Shown here: positions 53,182 to 63,290 of the stretch, in pieces
Numbering within the stretch: the stretch's first letter is position 1
Layout of the letters: each line of letters begins with the position of its first letter
Origin: Micrasema longulum
Lineage: Eukaryota; Arthropoda; Insecta; Trichoptera; Brachycentridae
Direction: 5' to 3'
Assembly: GCA_022494885.1 (NCBI GenBank)
Contig: JAGVSM010004964.1
Span: forward strand, 186,001-250,000
Length of the DNA: 64,000 nucleotides
Translations under genes and position numbers: made by a program
The notes under the pieces: generated by a model
Databases searched by the model: none
Seen by the model: only the letters and a program-made list of their open reading frames with translations
What the model was told of the DNA's origin: nothing

Positions 53182-53362
53182 GCGGCCTCCGTGGTGTAGT
53201 GGTCAAGACGCTTGACTCGCGCACGGAAGGTTCTGGGTTCGATTCCCGGTGAGAACACAAAAAAATAAAATGTGATTTTTCTCTAGCCTGGTTGTTTTGT
53301 AATGTAATTCACCACTGTAATTGGGCCTCCTGGCCTGTTGTAATGCAAAAAATGAAATGAAA
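53182..53362 (+). mobile_element. SINE-2, complete copy
   Basis: Head 'ggcctccgtggtgtagtggt' and 'caagacgcttgactcgcgca', perfect B box 'gggttcgattcccggtgaga', body 'cactgtaattgggcctcctg' and an aatgaaatgaaataa tail. The head is tRNA-like but the body differs from SINE-1. Confidence 0.85.
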
Positions 53363-53420
53363 TAATTTTTTACAATTCACTTTCCAATGACCTAAAAAAT
53401 ATACAAACATGTACGTATTT

Positions 53421-54063
53421 TATTATATAAATAAAACACGAGTGATACTTTAATCCACAAATTTGGAATATCCAGTGACCGGTTTCATCGCTTTCGCTAC
53501 ATCTTCGAGACTGGTATCTTTATTAAAAAGTTAAATGTATTTATACAGAACAGAGGTAAGGATACATAATTCAAAGTTATATGTAAGTAAATTAAATAAA
53601 GTTATTTTTATCTTAAGGATCATTATTAACAAATTTTCTATGGGTTAACTAATGAATTGATATAATGCTATTTTAATGAGTTTAAGTATTTTATTTTATT
53701 TTTGGTGTCTCATCCTTCGTGAGTGTGGTTTTGTAAATAATGATTTCTGAAAAACAAAGGATAAAAAGTCATTAGTAAAATCATATTACAATGGGTAAAG
53801 TAATGGAGAATGCACATGTGTTATCTGTTCATTAAGTAATTCTACGTCGGGTTTATTTTTTAATCTATTAATTTCGAGAATTTCTAATTTGTCAAGTTTA
53901 TGGCCTTTGGGTGCAATATGAATTATTTTTACATTATTTTTAAATTCGAAGGAATGTTTGTTTTCTATTAAATGATTGGCAAAATTTGAATTATCTTTAT
54001 TATTAGACACTGGATATTCCAAATTTGTGGATTAAAGTATCACTCGTGTTTTATTTATATAAT
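53421..54063 (-). mobile_element. Penelope-like element, lineage 5, with inverted ends
   Basis: A perfect 57-bp inverted repeat (53421-53477 against 54007-54063) frames it. Minus strand 54022-53786 encodes SNFANHLIENKHSFEFKNNV, HIAPKGHKLDKLEILEINR and a stop, the endonuclease C-terminus. The hammerhead-like motif follows at 53472-53515. So the order on the minus strand is end, endonuclease C-terminus, 3' UTR, ribozyme, inverted end. RT domain absent. Confidence 0.85.
53472..53515 (-). ncRNA. Hammerhead-like motif with altered box, lineage 5
   Basis: Minus strand: CCAGT, CTCGAAGA (expected CTGAAGA; one extra C), T, helix II region GTAGC/GCGAT with GAAA loop, GAAA, CCGG, TC, ACTGG. Helix I and the 3' boxes are intact; the 5' box is not canonical. 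The same change is in the copy at 62421, so it is lineage-wide. Confidence 0.5.
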
Positions 54064-55195
54064 AAATTACAATGAACTTCCATCAAGAATTTTCACCAAA
54101 AAACTTAAATGTTTAACATGTACGTACTTAAAAAACATCTAAATAAAACAGTCCTTACAGCCCGCGTGACGTTTGATATGTGATGTTAAATTATTGACTT
54201 TTATTAAAACTATTGTGAAATGTATTTATAGTATAATGTATCTCGTAATTGAATAAATTAATGTCTGTTGGCTTCTCATAAAAAATGGAAAAATAAATGT
54301 GAAATTTCTAATAGTGGCCTGATGTCGCCCTCGCGCATGAATAATAAAAACAAATATAAATAATAAATGAAGAATGTGTGTTAATCCTGCGTACCTAGAC
54401 AGGTAGAGCGGGACAGGGGATAGTGGCGGAGGAGTGGAGGGGGAACAGGAAACGGAAACAGGTAGACTTATAAGAAAAGCTTTAAATTATCACACAAAGA
54501 CGTGAGTAGACTTTACATTGCGTGTATGTGCAGGGGTAGCAAAAATTATAAGGCTCAGATATTTACGGGTATTGCCACACGAGCGACTAAAAAATATGAA
54601 ATTTTGGGTACCGTATTTTGCGGATGACAAGACGCATCGCATCATAACACGTATTTTAATTTTTAGTTTAATATTCAGAGTAAAAATACTATAATTCTTC
54701 CCTCTATACATACTTTAATCTTTAAAAATTCTATAATGACCTCAAGGGCGCTTTACAATTGTATACTCATTATGTTTTACTCATTATATCAATTGTATAC
54801 TCATTATTGTATACTCATGTATACTCATTTGATTTCAACTCTTAATTTATACTTACTTACATCTACTACCTGCATCGAATAATTTATTGTTAGTTGTGAT
54901 TTTTTTTACAATTAAATAAAAAAATGTTTATGGAAGCAGAGAGAGAGGGAGGAAAGTAAAGTAGCTTACAATGTCTTCTCCTTTTTATGAACTTTTTATG
55001 TAACATTTTTATTTTTACTTTTTTAGAATAAACTTATTTTTCCCCTCTCCTCCTGCATTCATAATAAATTAGTGTGAAATCTGTAATTGGTCTTACTTTT
55101 TAAAATTGTTAATTTGTTCCTTCTTTTATATAAAGACTGTGTGATTTCATAAATAAATAAATAAATAAATTACTTAAACTTATATTCTACCACAA
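54064..55195. other. Mostly unassigned
   Basis: 54730-54765 (minus) matches the CR1/L2-like 3' tip (gcgcccttgaggtcatta). 54754-54835 has repeats of 'gtatactcatt'. 54400-54470 is purine-rich. 55140-55170 is an aataaataaataaat LINE tail. Confidence 0.4.
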
Positions 55196-55199
55196 ATAC

Positions 55200-55935
55200 C
55201 ACTTTCAGACATGGATTTCGATTGTTATTCAATTGATATCTATAACCTATTTCCACTTTCTAATAAAACAATTAGTTACGAGAAAATGTTCAAAAAGGCT
55301 TTAAAAAATGGATAGTGGAGCTAGGTAAAAGTAAAATGGATTATCTCATTCGCCCAAACCAATGTTGAAGCAACTGCTCCACAATTGCATAGCTTGTGTT
55401 AGGTTTTTGTTTTTTAATTGTGCATTTTGTAATTTAAATAATATTAACATACACATATGTTTTGAGTATGTACAAATGCTTGCGACTGGCTGGATTTTCT
55501 ACCTAGGTAGAGTTGAGGAAATGTGGATGTTCAAACATAGACAGAATGGTGAATGTTACACAGTGTATAAAGTGGCCAATTAAACCAGTCAATGACAGGT
55601 CGTAAGCCCTGTAAATGCCGAGACTCTCATATTCCCCTCTCTGTTGCAACAAATTTAAATATAGATGTAAATTATTTAATTATAAACATCGATACGTAGT
55701 GTTAAAAACTGTTTGAACATTTTGTTAATTATCTCTGTTTATTAAGTTTGTGTTTTTTGTTTATTCGCAAATGTAAAAATATTAAAAAAAAAAAAAAAAC
55801 ATTTTGTTTGGTGTCCTCGGCACGGGTAACCCTGTGTGGTGAGGTCTCATTATTTTTATAATTAATTATGGTTTGGAAGAGAAAAAATATGAATAAATAA
55901 AATAAACTAAAGTGATATATTATATTATCTGATTT
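55200..55935 (+). mobile_element. LINE-C tail and 3' UTR, split by repeat A
   Basis: 55205-55370 reads CYSIDIYNLFPLSNKTISYE then KMFKKALKN, matching 45080-45160. The 3' UTR starts at 55371, breaks at about 55449 and resumes at 55660 with 'atatagatgtaaatt', then 'gtcctcggcacgggtaaccc' and an aataaataaaataa tail. Confidence 0.75.
55450..55665. mobile_element. Repeat A, deleted foldback, inside a LINE 3' UTR
   Basis: Start block 'gttttgagtatgtacaaatg' and 'cctaggtagag', then inverse 'gaatggtgaatgttacacag' to 'ctctctgttgcaacaaattt'. It interrupts the LINE-C UTR at AATAT. Confidence 0.75.
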
Positions 55936-56099
55936 AAAATTGAGTGTATTCTTATTCTTCATCTTAGAGTTGGAAGTAAGTGCTATTTTTTTCAAGCTCC
56001 TTACGTCACTGCGACCTGTGAACATCTATTGTGACGGGTCTACGTAAGTAGTTCTCAACCTCTAAGTCCAGGTCCATAATAAGCTTGGCTACTGTGTGG
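55936..56099. other. No recognisable feature
   Basis: Short gap; nothing supported. Confidence 0.4.
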
Positions 56100-56350
56100 A
56101 AGGCAAGTGTTTAAATGTTGCCAAAGCTCTCCCTCCACGCCCAGGTCTTGCTAGAATACACCTTTCCAAAATGTTTAGATGTACATAGGTTCTGCAGTGC
56201 AGATGAGGAAACACCCATGCACATTCCTTGTGAATGTGATGCTTTACATCATAAAAGGAGCCTCATCCTCGGAGGACCACTGGTTGAACCTGAGCATATC
56301 AAAAGCTTTAGGATAATTAACTTGAGCGGAAAATTTAGCAAAATGTAAAT
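56100..56350 (+). mobile_element. R1/LOA-like LINE C-terminal zinc knuckle
   Basis: HRFCSADEETPMHIPCECDA then GGPLVEPEHIKSF. 'C-FC---EET--HI-CEC-AL---R---LG----EP' is the Cys/His cluster after RNase H in R1/LOA/I-type elements. Cys and His ligands are present apart from the first, which reads His-Arg-Phe-Cys. It is a different family from 38412. Confidence 0.75.
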
Positions 56351-56499
56351 TCTTGCCTTCCAGACAGGAGTCAGGTTCTTTATAGAGCTGGGCTTGGAGG
56401 GGGAGATTTAGCAAAATTGAGGGTATAATAAACTAAATAAGTGACATTTTAGTTGGGATCTGAACTGACTGGGACTGTCGATGATTCGTTTGTTTAAGG

Positions 56500-57010
56500 G
56501 AATTAGTTACGGCAAAAAGGCCGGCAACGGCAAAAGCACGATCTCTGAATCTAGTGTTAGAGGAGCGCTGGTTTTTGACAAGTTTTCCTCTGCCTAAGTA
56601 GATGAATAGATTTTCTTTGACATGTGTTTTCCCTAATACAAGGGTCCGATAGGTATCTTAGAGCCATTTCATGAAGGGATTTGAATACTGTCCAGCAAAG
56701 CTTGTATTTTATTATATCTGTGATTTTTAACCAGTGCAAATCTCGAAGATGTTGTGAGATGTATGAATATTTTTTTACTCCCGTATTAAGCCTCACTGCT
56801 GCATTGAAAAGAGGTTAAAGTGTATCAGTTTGGTATTTTGAGATAAGCGTATATTCTATTACAGTAATCTAGACGCAAAACGATATAAGTATTCACAAGA
56901 GCTTAAGTTGCAAATAAAGGAATATTTCTTCGTACGGATTTGATTTGTCGGAGATGGAAGAAACCAGCGCTTACCGTTTCATTTACCTGAGAATGAAGAG
57001 AAATGTCTGA
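56500..57010 (-). mobile_element. CR1/L2-like LINE C-terminal remnant, second type
   Basis: MRLNTGVKKYSYISQHLRDL then HWLKITDIIKYKLCWTVFKS, LHEMALRYLSDP and RKTCQKPALL. 'L-WL-I---I-YKL---VFK-L--MAP-YL' is the conserved tail of CR1/L2-type proteins, as in 22-414 but clearly diverged. Sequence upstream (to 57010) is decayed. Confidence 0.75.
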
Positions 57011-57051
57011 ATCTAAAAATCTTAGACTTTAAGCCTTCAAAGATTACAATT

Positions 57052-57330
57052 GTTACATTTCGTTGTGAACTCAATACTAAAATTAATTCTCCTAACCTAC
57101 TTAAAAAACTTCCTTTTCGTGTGCCACCTAGACCGACAAGATCAAATCTTCTGTTTTACATAGAAACGCGTCAACAAACTATTTGAAACAATCTACAATA
57201 CCTAAAATATGCGATGAATAAAACAATATATTTACCGAGGCTGATATTTTTTGTGACAATGTATGTAAATTTAGGTCAAAAATCATGGAAATTTTGAAAG
57301 AAGTAGATATTTAACTTTATACATATTTAC
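57052..57330 (+). mobile_element. CR1/Jockey-like LINE tail
   Basis: Two frames: NSPNLLKKLPFRVPPRPTRS and LLFYIETRQQT, then IPKICDE and ADIFCDNVCKFRSKIMEILK. It matches the 'L--K--F-VP-R-TR ... F' blocks of 26880-27110. 'gacaatgtatgtaaatttag' also occurs at 48042, where a tiny piece precedes a PLE end. Confidence 0.65.
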
Positions 57331-58017
57331 ATATTTTTTCATTTCGTTTCTTTTACATTTGTTATATTTAACATAATTTAAATTATTGTATCAAGTGAGA
57401 ATTTTTTTTTTGGTTTGTTCATGATTGAAATGAACTGTGAAAAAAGAAGTTCCGGGGTATATAATTTATTTTTTTCTATTCATTTGTGACGGCGGTACAG
57501 AAATAAATTTTGAAAATCAAATTCAATTGTTTGAACTAGCGAAGGACGTAAAATAACAGCGAAACAATAAAACGCTTCATTTTTATTTGCCCCCACTGTA
57601 CCCAGAAAAAAAGTGGCTCCTATGACAATTCCGAGTTATAAAGGTGTCACATTTGTATGAAAAATTATGAAGAAAATATCTGAATTATAAATACCAGAAA
57701 ATAATAAATCTTTGTTTTGTTACTGCGAAAAAAATAAACAGGAAGTTTTCCGTGATGAGGGGTCTTTTTAAATTTGGAAAAGAAAAAAGGTTTTAGCACG
57801 CTTCCGGTACATGTTTGGCCTTCCGGACCATTTAAAACAGTGTTAGGGAAATAAATTATGTACCTTTACTTATATTTTTAGAAAGCTGCTTCTTTTTAAA
57901 CTTAATATTTATAAAATCTAATAAAAGAAGAAATATATTATTAGATACGAGACACAGCAATATTTATTTATATGTTAACGCAAAAGAAGCTTTTGAATAC
58001 AGTGAGAAAATCAAAAA
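57331..58017. other. No recognisable feature
   Basis: AT-rich; nothing supported. Confidence 0.4.
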
Positions 58018-58057
58018 AATAAAACAACTTTATTTTTAACAACCAATTTTTTTTTTC

Positions 58058-58097
58058 CACCAACCGGTTTCAAAGCAAACAAGCTTATTCATCAAGG
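58058..58097 (-). ncRNA. Hammerhead-like motif, lineage 2, left arm
   Basis: Minus strand: CTTGATGA (box CTGATGA with an extra T), helix II AAGC/GCTT with loop TTGTTT, GAAA (58068-58071), CCGG and TT. Helix I pairing is weak. GAAA is intact only in this arm. Confidence 0.45.
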
Positions 58098-58511
58098 TTT
58101 ACGTAACTACGTTACGTAATAATTAATTATTTTTTTATAATGAATGTTTATTTTATTTTTATCATGTTCACTAAATACTACACGTGGACCCAATAAACCA
58201 ATCGAAGGAGAGGACTAAATAAAATATCAATGATTTAGTTAATTCTTTTTGTCTTATTATAAATCGCTTTTTTAATTTCTAAGATTTCGAAGTTGTCTAA
58301 TTTTGATATTTTTATTTTCAACATGAAGTACTTTTAATCCAGTGTCTTTATTGAAGTTATGATTATTTGCGAATTCAGATGTCAAGCTTCGAAAATATTG
58401 ATATCAAATTACCACCCTTACCAAAAAAATACTTGATTTATTGAGTCCACGTGTAGTATTTAGTGAACATGATAAAAATAAAATAGGAATTAATTAATTA
58501 ATTACGTAAAC

Positions 58512-58550
58512 CTTGACGAAGAAGCTTGTTTGCTTTAAAACCGGTCAGTG
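58512..58550 (+). ncRNA. Hammerhead-like motif, lineage 2, right arm
   Basis: CTTGACGA, AAGC/GCTT helix II, AAAA in place of GAAA, CCGG, TC. Loss of the G suggests inactivity. Confidence 0.4.
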
Positions 58551-58610
58551 GAAAAAAAAAAAAAAAAATTAGTGGTTAAAAACAAAGTTGTTTTATTTAT
58601 TTTATAACGA

Positions 58611-59493
58611 TGAACAACCACAAAATTAGTGCTTCAAATATAAACTTTATACAGTGATAAAAGACTAAAATAACGTAATTTTTGTGTTATAAAATAAGAA
58701 GAAATATTGTTAAGAAATAAAAGCAAATAACAGACAAAAAAGCTTATATTTATTTCGTTAAAAAAACGGATTTTTGGCAACACTTAAAATAAAAGTGAAA
58801 AAAAGCTTTGTCAATCAATTTTTGTTACTATTTTTGACTAGTCTTGTATTAAAATGTTTTAAGAATGGTGTAATTGCTAAATTATTTACTCAATTTGTTT
58901 ACTCTCGGATTTAGAAGTGGGAAACTGTCAGTCGTAGCCACTCTATAAGTTATAAAACTTTACATTATTTTATTTTTTATTTAATTTAATTGGAAAGCCA
59001 AAAGACATTACAATTTTTCTAAGAAACAGTTAATTATAATATAAATGCATATCATAAAGTCTGATTAGAGGCTTCCACATAATATTGTCACTGTAAATGT
59101 TGCCACATAAAATTTATACATGACATAAAATAACTAATCATACAAAACTTATAATATTACTAAAATGCAAATGTAATACATATTATTTTAAATATATCGA
59201 CTTTTGAATATTGGTCACATGGTTGCACTCTAGTACTAAAAAAATATAAGTTCAGTACTAAACAATATTACTGATTCTAAAAAAAACCTCAGAATTTTAG
59301 ATAAAAAAAATATTAAAGCCAATATGAACATGATCGCAATACCAGGAAAAAGTTGAAAATCAGACTCCCATTTAGATACACGGCGAAATAACAAAATTTC
59401 GTTTTAAAAAGAAGAAAAATATTTTTTAATTCAAACTGAAGGTTAAGATGTATGTGTTTTAAACAACTTGTACATTAAATATAAGCAGATCTA
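58611..59493. other. No recognisable feature
   Basis: AT-rich; no frame with a motif. Confidence 0.4.
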
Positions 59494-60050
59494 AAATTAT
59501 TGCATCAGAGAGGGAAAACATTTTTGAGAGAAGAATATGGTAGTCAATGCACTCAAAGGGCTTATGACCTGTAATCGGGTTGTGGTCCTGTGGCTAGTGT
59601 CTCAGACTCACGGGTCAAAAGTCCGTGGTTCGAATCCCACTCTATCTCAACTCGATTTAATTTTTTAATATTGAGTTATTTACAACTCGTTGAAAATGGC
59701 CCTGAAAATGAACTATTTGGGTAAATCATAAGAACGTAAATATTTCATTTGAAAAAAAATAAAAAAATGGCTGGTTTAAGTGGCCGCTTTACACACTGTG
59801 TAATATTCACCATTCTGCCCACATTTAAAAAATTCACTTTGCCTTAACTCTACCGCCTGTTGACTTTTGAGAAGTAAAAGAGCTTAAACAGTTTTAATGT
59901 GGGTGCCTGCAAACATTCGGGCATACTTAAAACATCAATGATTAAACTAACTGGTGTAAAAAGAAGTATAAAAAATTGAAAATTGTTTTCAGGCGTTGCC
60001 TAGTAAGTGAATTGGTTCAGCCGGATGAATCTCGCCCGCACGATAAATTT
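59494..60050 (+). mobile_element. Repeat A split by SINE-3
   Basis: 'attattgcatcagagaggga' to 'gggcttatgacctgt' (59494-59568), then 'aatggctggtttaagtggcc' (about 59766) to 'ttcaggcgttgcctagtaag' and an inverse 'ggatgaatctcg' block. Without the SINE the two halves read 'gacctgt-cattggctgg' as in intact copies. Confidence 0.8.
59569..59768 (+). mobile_element. SINE-3, complete copy
   Basis: 'gggttgtggtcctgtggcta', 'cgtggttcgaatcccactct' (perfect B box), body 'gttatttacaactcgttgaa' and 'aaaatgaactatttgggtaa', then an A-rich tail. About 200 bp. It gives the family's length and boundaries. Confidence 0.85.
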
Positions 60051-60148
60051 GTAAATTAAAAGTTATGTATGAAAATATTTCTTCATAATATCCAGATTGA
60101 TTTGGAAAAAACAATAAATTTTTCTAAATCCATTTCACATATTTAAAA
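60051..60148. other. No recognisable feature
   Basis: AT-rich. It may be interior of the hAT element whose terminus follows. Confidence 0.3.
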
Positions 60149-60201
60149 TATATGCCACGGTCCGCACGCGACCCGTGGGCCGTGCTTTGGACAGCCCTGT
60201 T
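60149..60201 (-). mobile_element. hAT transposon terminus
   Basis: Minus strand starts CAGGGCTGTCCAAAGCACGG and continues 'cccacgggtcgcgtgcgg', the typical hAT start (CAGGG-T---CAA) with a subterminal GC palindrome. The element should extend left. No matching inverse terminus was found, so this is a solo end. Confidence 0.65.
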
Positions 60202-60959
60202 TTATATATTAAAAACTGGAAAATCATTTTCTGTTTTTTTATAATTTTTTTTTGCACTCAGTAATTGAAGAAATAATAGTATATTTTTTTATTAACTTGC
60301 TATGTCTCAAAGAATTATGAATGAAAACAGTTTACCCATAACGTTACATCACTTCACATAACATACTTTAATATTATTATTTTTAATCAAATTTCTCTAC
60401 TGATATTTGTATAACTGCGAAAATCGCTTTAATGAAATTTTATTAACAACCCTTGGTTTAAAATGTTCTCCTTATATTGCTTTTTCAAATTTTAAAGATT
60501 ACTTGCTATACCTGTTAATTTTTCTTTTTTCTCTGCTGCATTGACATGTTTTTATACTTTTAAACTACTATTAATTATTTATATTGTAAATGTATATAAA
60601 ATCAATATATTACCACTCTTACTATAATGTATCATTAGTTTTGAAGATTTTTTTTAAATTGACCTTAATTTATCGTCTTATATTTCATTTAAAGATTCTT
60701 TTCATCGTTTCTTTGAATCCCTTAAAATATGTATGTGTATTTATGTTTTTTCTTTTTTTTAAATGTTTTTACTATTTTATTTTATTTTTACATCTGAGCA
60801 TGTTTTTCATTCTTTATTTAAATTCTTGACTTTTAATTACTTTTAAAAATTTTGTTCATTTTTATCATTATTTCCATTTGTAAATACTAACCACAAACTA
60901 CAAACTTTAAAATAACTTTTTTCACTTTAATTTTAATTATTAAACAACTTCCATTTATT
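60202..60959. other. AT-rich DNA, no feature
   Basis: Low-complexity T-rich. The 79-codon frame at 60590 is Phe/Tyr/Leu-rich and composition-driven. Confidence 0.5.
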
Positions 60960-61295
60960 ACAATATTTGAGTTGGACCAAATGTTTGTAGACAAAATACT
61001 GGATTTTACCCTCTCGGGAGTCTTAAAGATTAACAAATTACAACAGGGATGGAGAATAATTTAAATCAGGGAATATGGAAGTCTAGGTTTCAGCTCTTTA
61101 ACTTCACTAAAATAATTAAATGGAAGAATTGAAGAAATATGGATGTTCAAACATAGGCAAAATTGTGAATGTTACATAGTGTCGAAAGTGGCCACTCAAA
61201 CCAGCCAATGACAAGTCGTAAGTCTTGTATATGCATAGACTTTCATAATCCCTTATTTAAGGCATTCTCCATCCCTGTTGTAATTTGTTAACTTC
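60960..61295. mobile_element. Repeat A, foldback form
   Basis: Start block 'caatatttgagttggaccaa' and 'ccctctcgggag', then 'ttaacaaattacaacaggga' (61030 on) whose inverse closes the element at 61291. The switch point is at 'agtctagg|tttcagctct' (61088). End arms about 58 bp. Confidence 0.8.
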
Positions 61296-61369
61296 CATTT
61301 ACGATTTTTTTTCGTTCTCTTTTTTGTACTTTCATTAATAACCTTACATATTTATTTATTTATACTTTT

Positions 61370-61580
61370 ACATTGTTTGTATTCTTTTTTTATACAGAAT
61401 AATGTTCCCTTACGTGCCGAGGGGAACATTTTACAAAATGTGAAACATGCCTTAGATTAGCTATTTAACAAAGTAAACATAATGATAACAATAAAAAAAC
61501 GTAATTAATCTGATTAACGTAATTATCATTAACAAAATAAACAATAAAAAACTAAAATAACCATAAAAAATAAAACCAAT
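61370..61580 (-). mobile_element. LINE 3' UTR, type D
   Basis: Inverse of 23212-23450, including 'ccctcggcacgt' and 'gggaacattatt'. No coding part. Confidence 0.65.
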
Positions 61581-62344
61581 TTATTAAGACCATAATATGT
61601 TGTATACTTTATAATATGGGAACTTTACTGGCCCATTAGAGTTAAGTCTAACTGTGTAAAATATAAAACTATGTAACTGTACTGTATGTTTCCTTAATAA
61701 AGGAAAATAAAAAATAAAAAAAAATTCGGTTTCTAGATAATTGCTAACCGAACCACATTCTTGTACTCAGATGAAAAACAATTAATTTTATATTATGATT
61801 TCGTATAGGAATGAATTACCCTTTCATCAGAATATTACAATATCAATTCATTAGCGTAAATATATGGAGAGAAGAATTAGTTAATTGCTTCCATAATTTA
61901 TATGGGCAGGGTTTTTTAATCCTGGGTTTTCAGGCATTTCATCGTTGCGCTGGCTATATCCAATAAGAATCATTTAAATTTTATAAAACAAATTATAAAA
62001 ATATTTAATAGAATAAATACATAAAATTAAAAGAAAAAATTATGCCAAACCGCGAAACTGGTTGGTCAGCAGGTTTTTTTCCTTTTATATAGATAGATGT
62101 AAAAATAAGTTATATACATTAATAAAACCGTGTAAACATTATTAAAAATTAAATGATATATGTATTTTTGAAATAATCAGAAATTATGTGAAAAGAATAC
62201 ATTAACAAAAAAAAATTCAACCAGTTAATTATTAATAGGCATTAAAAGGCATTACTGCATATCAGACCATTAAAACAATTTACTTTTTAATGGAATTTTT
62301 CACAATTTTTTTTTATGTAAAACATTTAAGTTTGTAAGTGAAAA
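61581..62344. other. No recognisable feature
   Basis: AT-rich; nothing supported. Confidence 0.4.
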
Positions 62345-62640
62345 TTCTTGATGGAAGTTCATTGTAATGTATAATATAAATAAAAGACGAGTGATACTTT
62401 AATCCACAAATTTGGAATAGCCAGTGACCGGTTTCATCGCTTTCGCGACATCTTCGAGACTGGTATCTTTATTAATGAGTTCAATGTATTTATACAAAAC
62501 AGAGGTAAAGATAGATAATTCAAAACCTTATGAAAGTAAATTAAATAAAGTGATTTTTATCTTACGGATCATTATCAATTTTTTTTTTGGTAAACTAGTG
62601 ATGTTATATCTCGGCGAATTAGTAGTCATAATGTAATTTT
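62345..62640 (-). mobile_element. PLE terminal repeat, lineage 5
   Basis: Matches 53421-53660 in the same orientation, including 'gagtgatactttaatccaca', the hammerhead-like motif and 'agtaaattaaataaagt'. No endonuclease part remains. The 70-codon plus frame here is its shadow. Confidence 0.75.
62421..62464 (-). ncRNA. Hammerhead-like motif with altered box, lineage 5
   Basis: Minus strand: CCAGT, CTCGAAGA, T, GTCGC/GCGAT with GAAA loop, GAAA, CCGG, TC, ACTGG. The helix II is better paired than at 53472. Confidence 0.5.
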
Positions 62641-62702
62641 TCATGATGATTTAAATTTGACTCCAGCATAATTTTTTGAGTGGCAAGGTTAACCACTTCA
62701 GC

Positions 62703-62960
62703 CGGCCCTGTGGTGTAGTGGTCAGCGCGTTTGCCTACCATACAAGAGATCTCGGGTGCGATTCCCGGTACGATTAACATGGAATATATTTATTTATTGT
62801 ATTTTTACACAAGAATATTTTATAGTCCCTGGACTGGCACCTGAAGCGTAAGACGGACTATATAACCTTCATGAAAAAAACAGGCATCAAGATACGCTGC
62901 GGTTGGTGTATCAATGCAGTGCCCTATGCACCATTAGGTGCAAAAAGGGGAATGATGAAG
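62703..62960 (+). mobile_element. SINE-1, full length
   Basis: Head 'ccctgtggtgtagtggtcag', 'cgcgtttgcctaccatacaa', B box 'gggtgcgattcccggta', body 'aacatggaatatatttattt' and 'agtccctggactggcacctg', then 'aagatacgctgcggttggtg', 'ccctatgcaccattaggtgc' and a short gaatgatgaagg tail. Best copy for defining the family. Confidence 0.88.
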
Positions 62961-63084
62961 GCATTGTAGTGTTTAAGTCTATCGCCAGCGCAAGCAACGA
63001 CAATTTTACTATTAATTGATTCGAAACCCTGGGAAGTGAATGTTGAACAAAACACCGAAAAAAATATGTTTGACATAAACTCTT

Positions 63085-63290
63085 AGTTGACAAAACAAGA
63101 TATGTTTGACATACCATATTTAGTTATCTTTTAATAGACATGACAAACCAAATTTATAAATAGAGTAATGTTTGACACAGCAAGATACGTTTCACATACC
63201 ATATTTAGTTATCTTTCAATAGACACGACATACCATCTTGATAAATAGAGTAATGTTTGACAAAACATGATATGTTTCACATACTGGTTA
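63085..63290 (+). repeat. 85-bp tandem repeat, block 1
   Basis: 'caagatatgtttgacatacc' recurs at 63096, 63181 and about 63266 (last as catgatatgtttcac), each followed by 'atatttagttatctttyaat' in complete units. About 2.4 copies. Confidence 0.85.

Larger units (their letters stand above)
58018..58610. mobile_element. Penelope-like element, lineage 2, long inverted ends
   Basis: Arm 58018-58199 is the inverse of 58437-58610 (anchors actaaatactacacgtgga, aaagcaaacaagctt). The interior on the minus strand reads FNKDTGLKVLHVENKNIKI, the endonuclease relic also seen at 7965 and 31770. Each arm has a hammerhead-like motif. The arms differ by several substitutions and small indels. Confidence 0.85.

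Noticed and set aside
53182..53255. Possible functional tRNA genes (also 21085, 35424, 59569, 62703)
   Set aside because: A and B boxes are good but acceptor stems do not pair, no CCA-proximal structure exists and each head continues into a shared SINE body.
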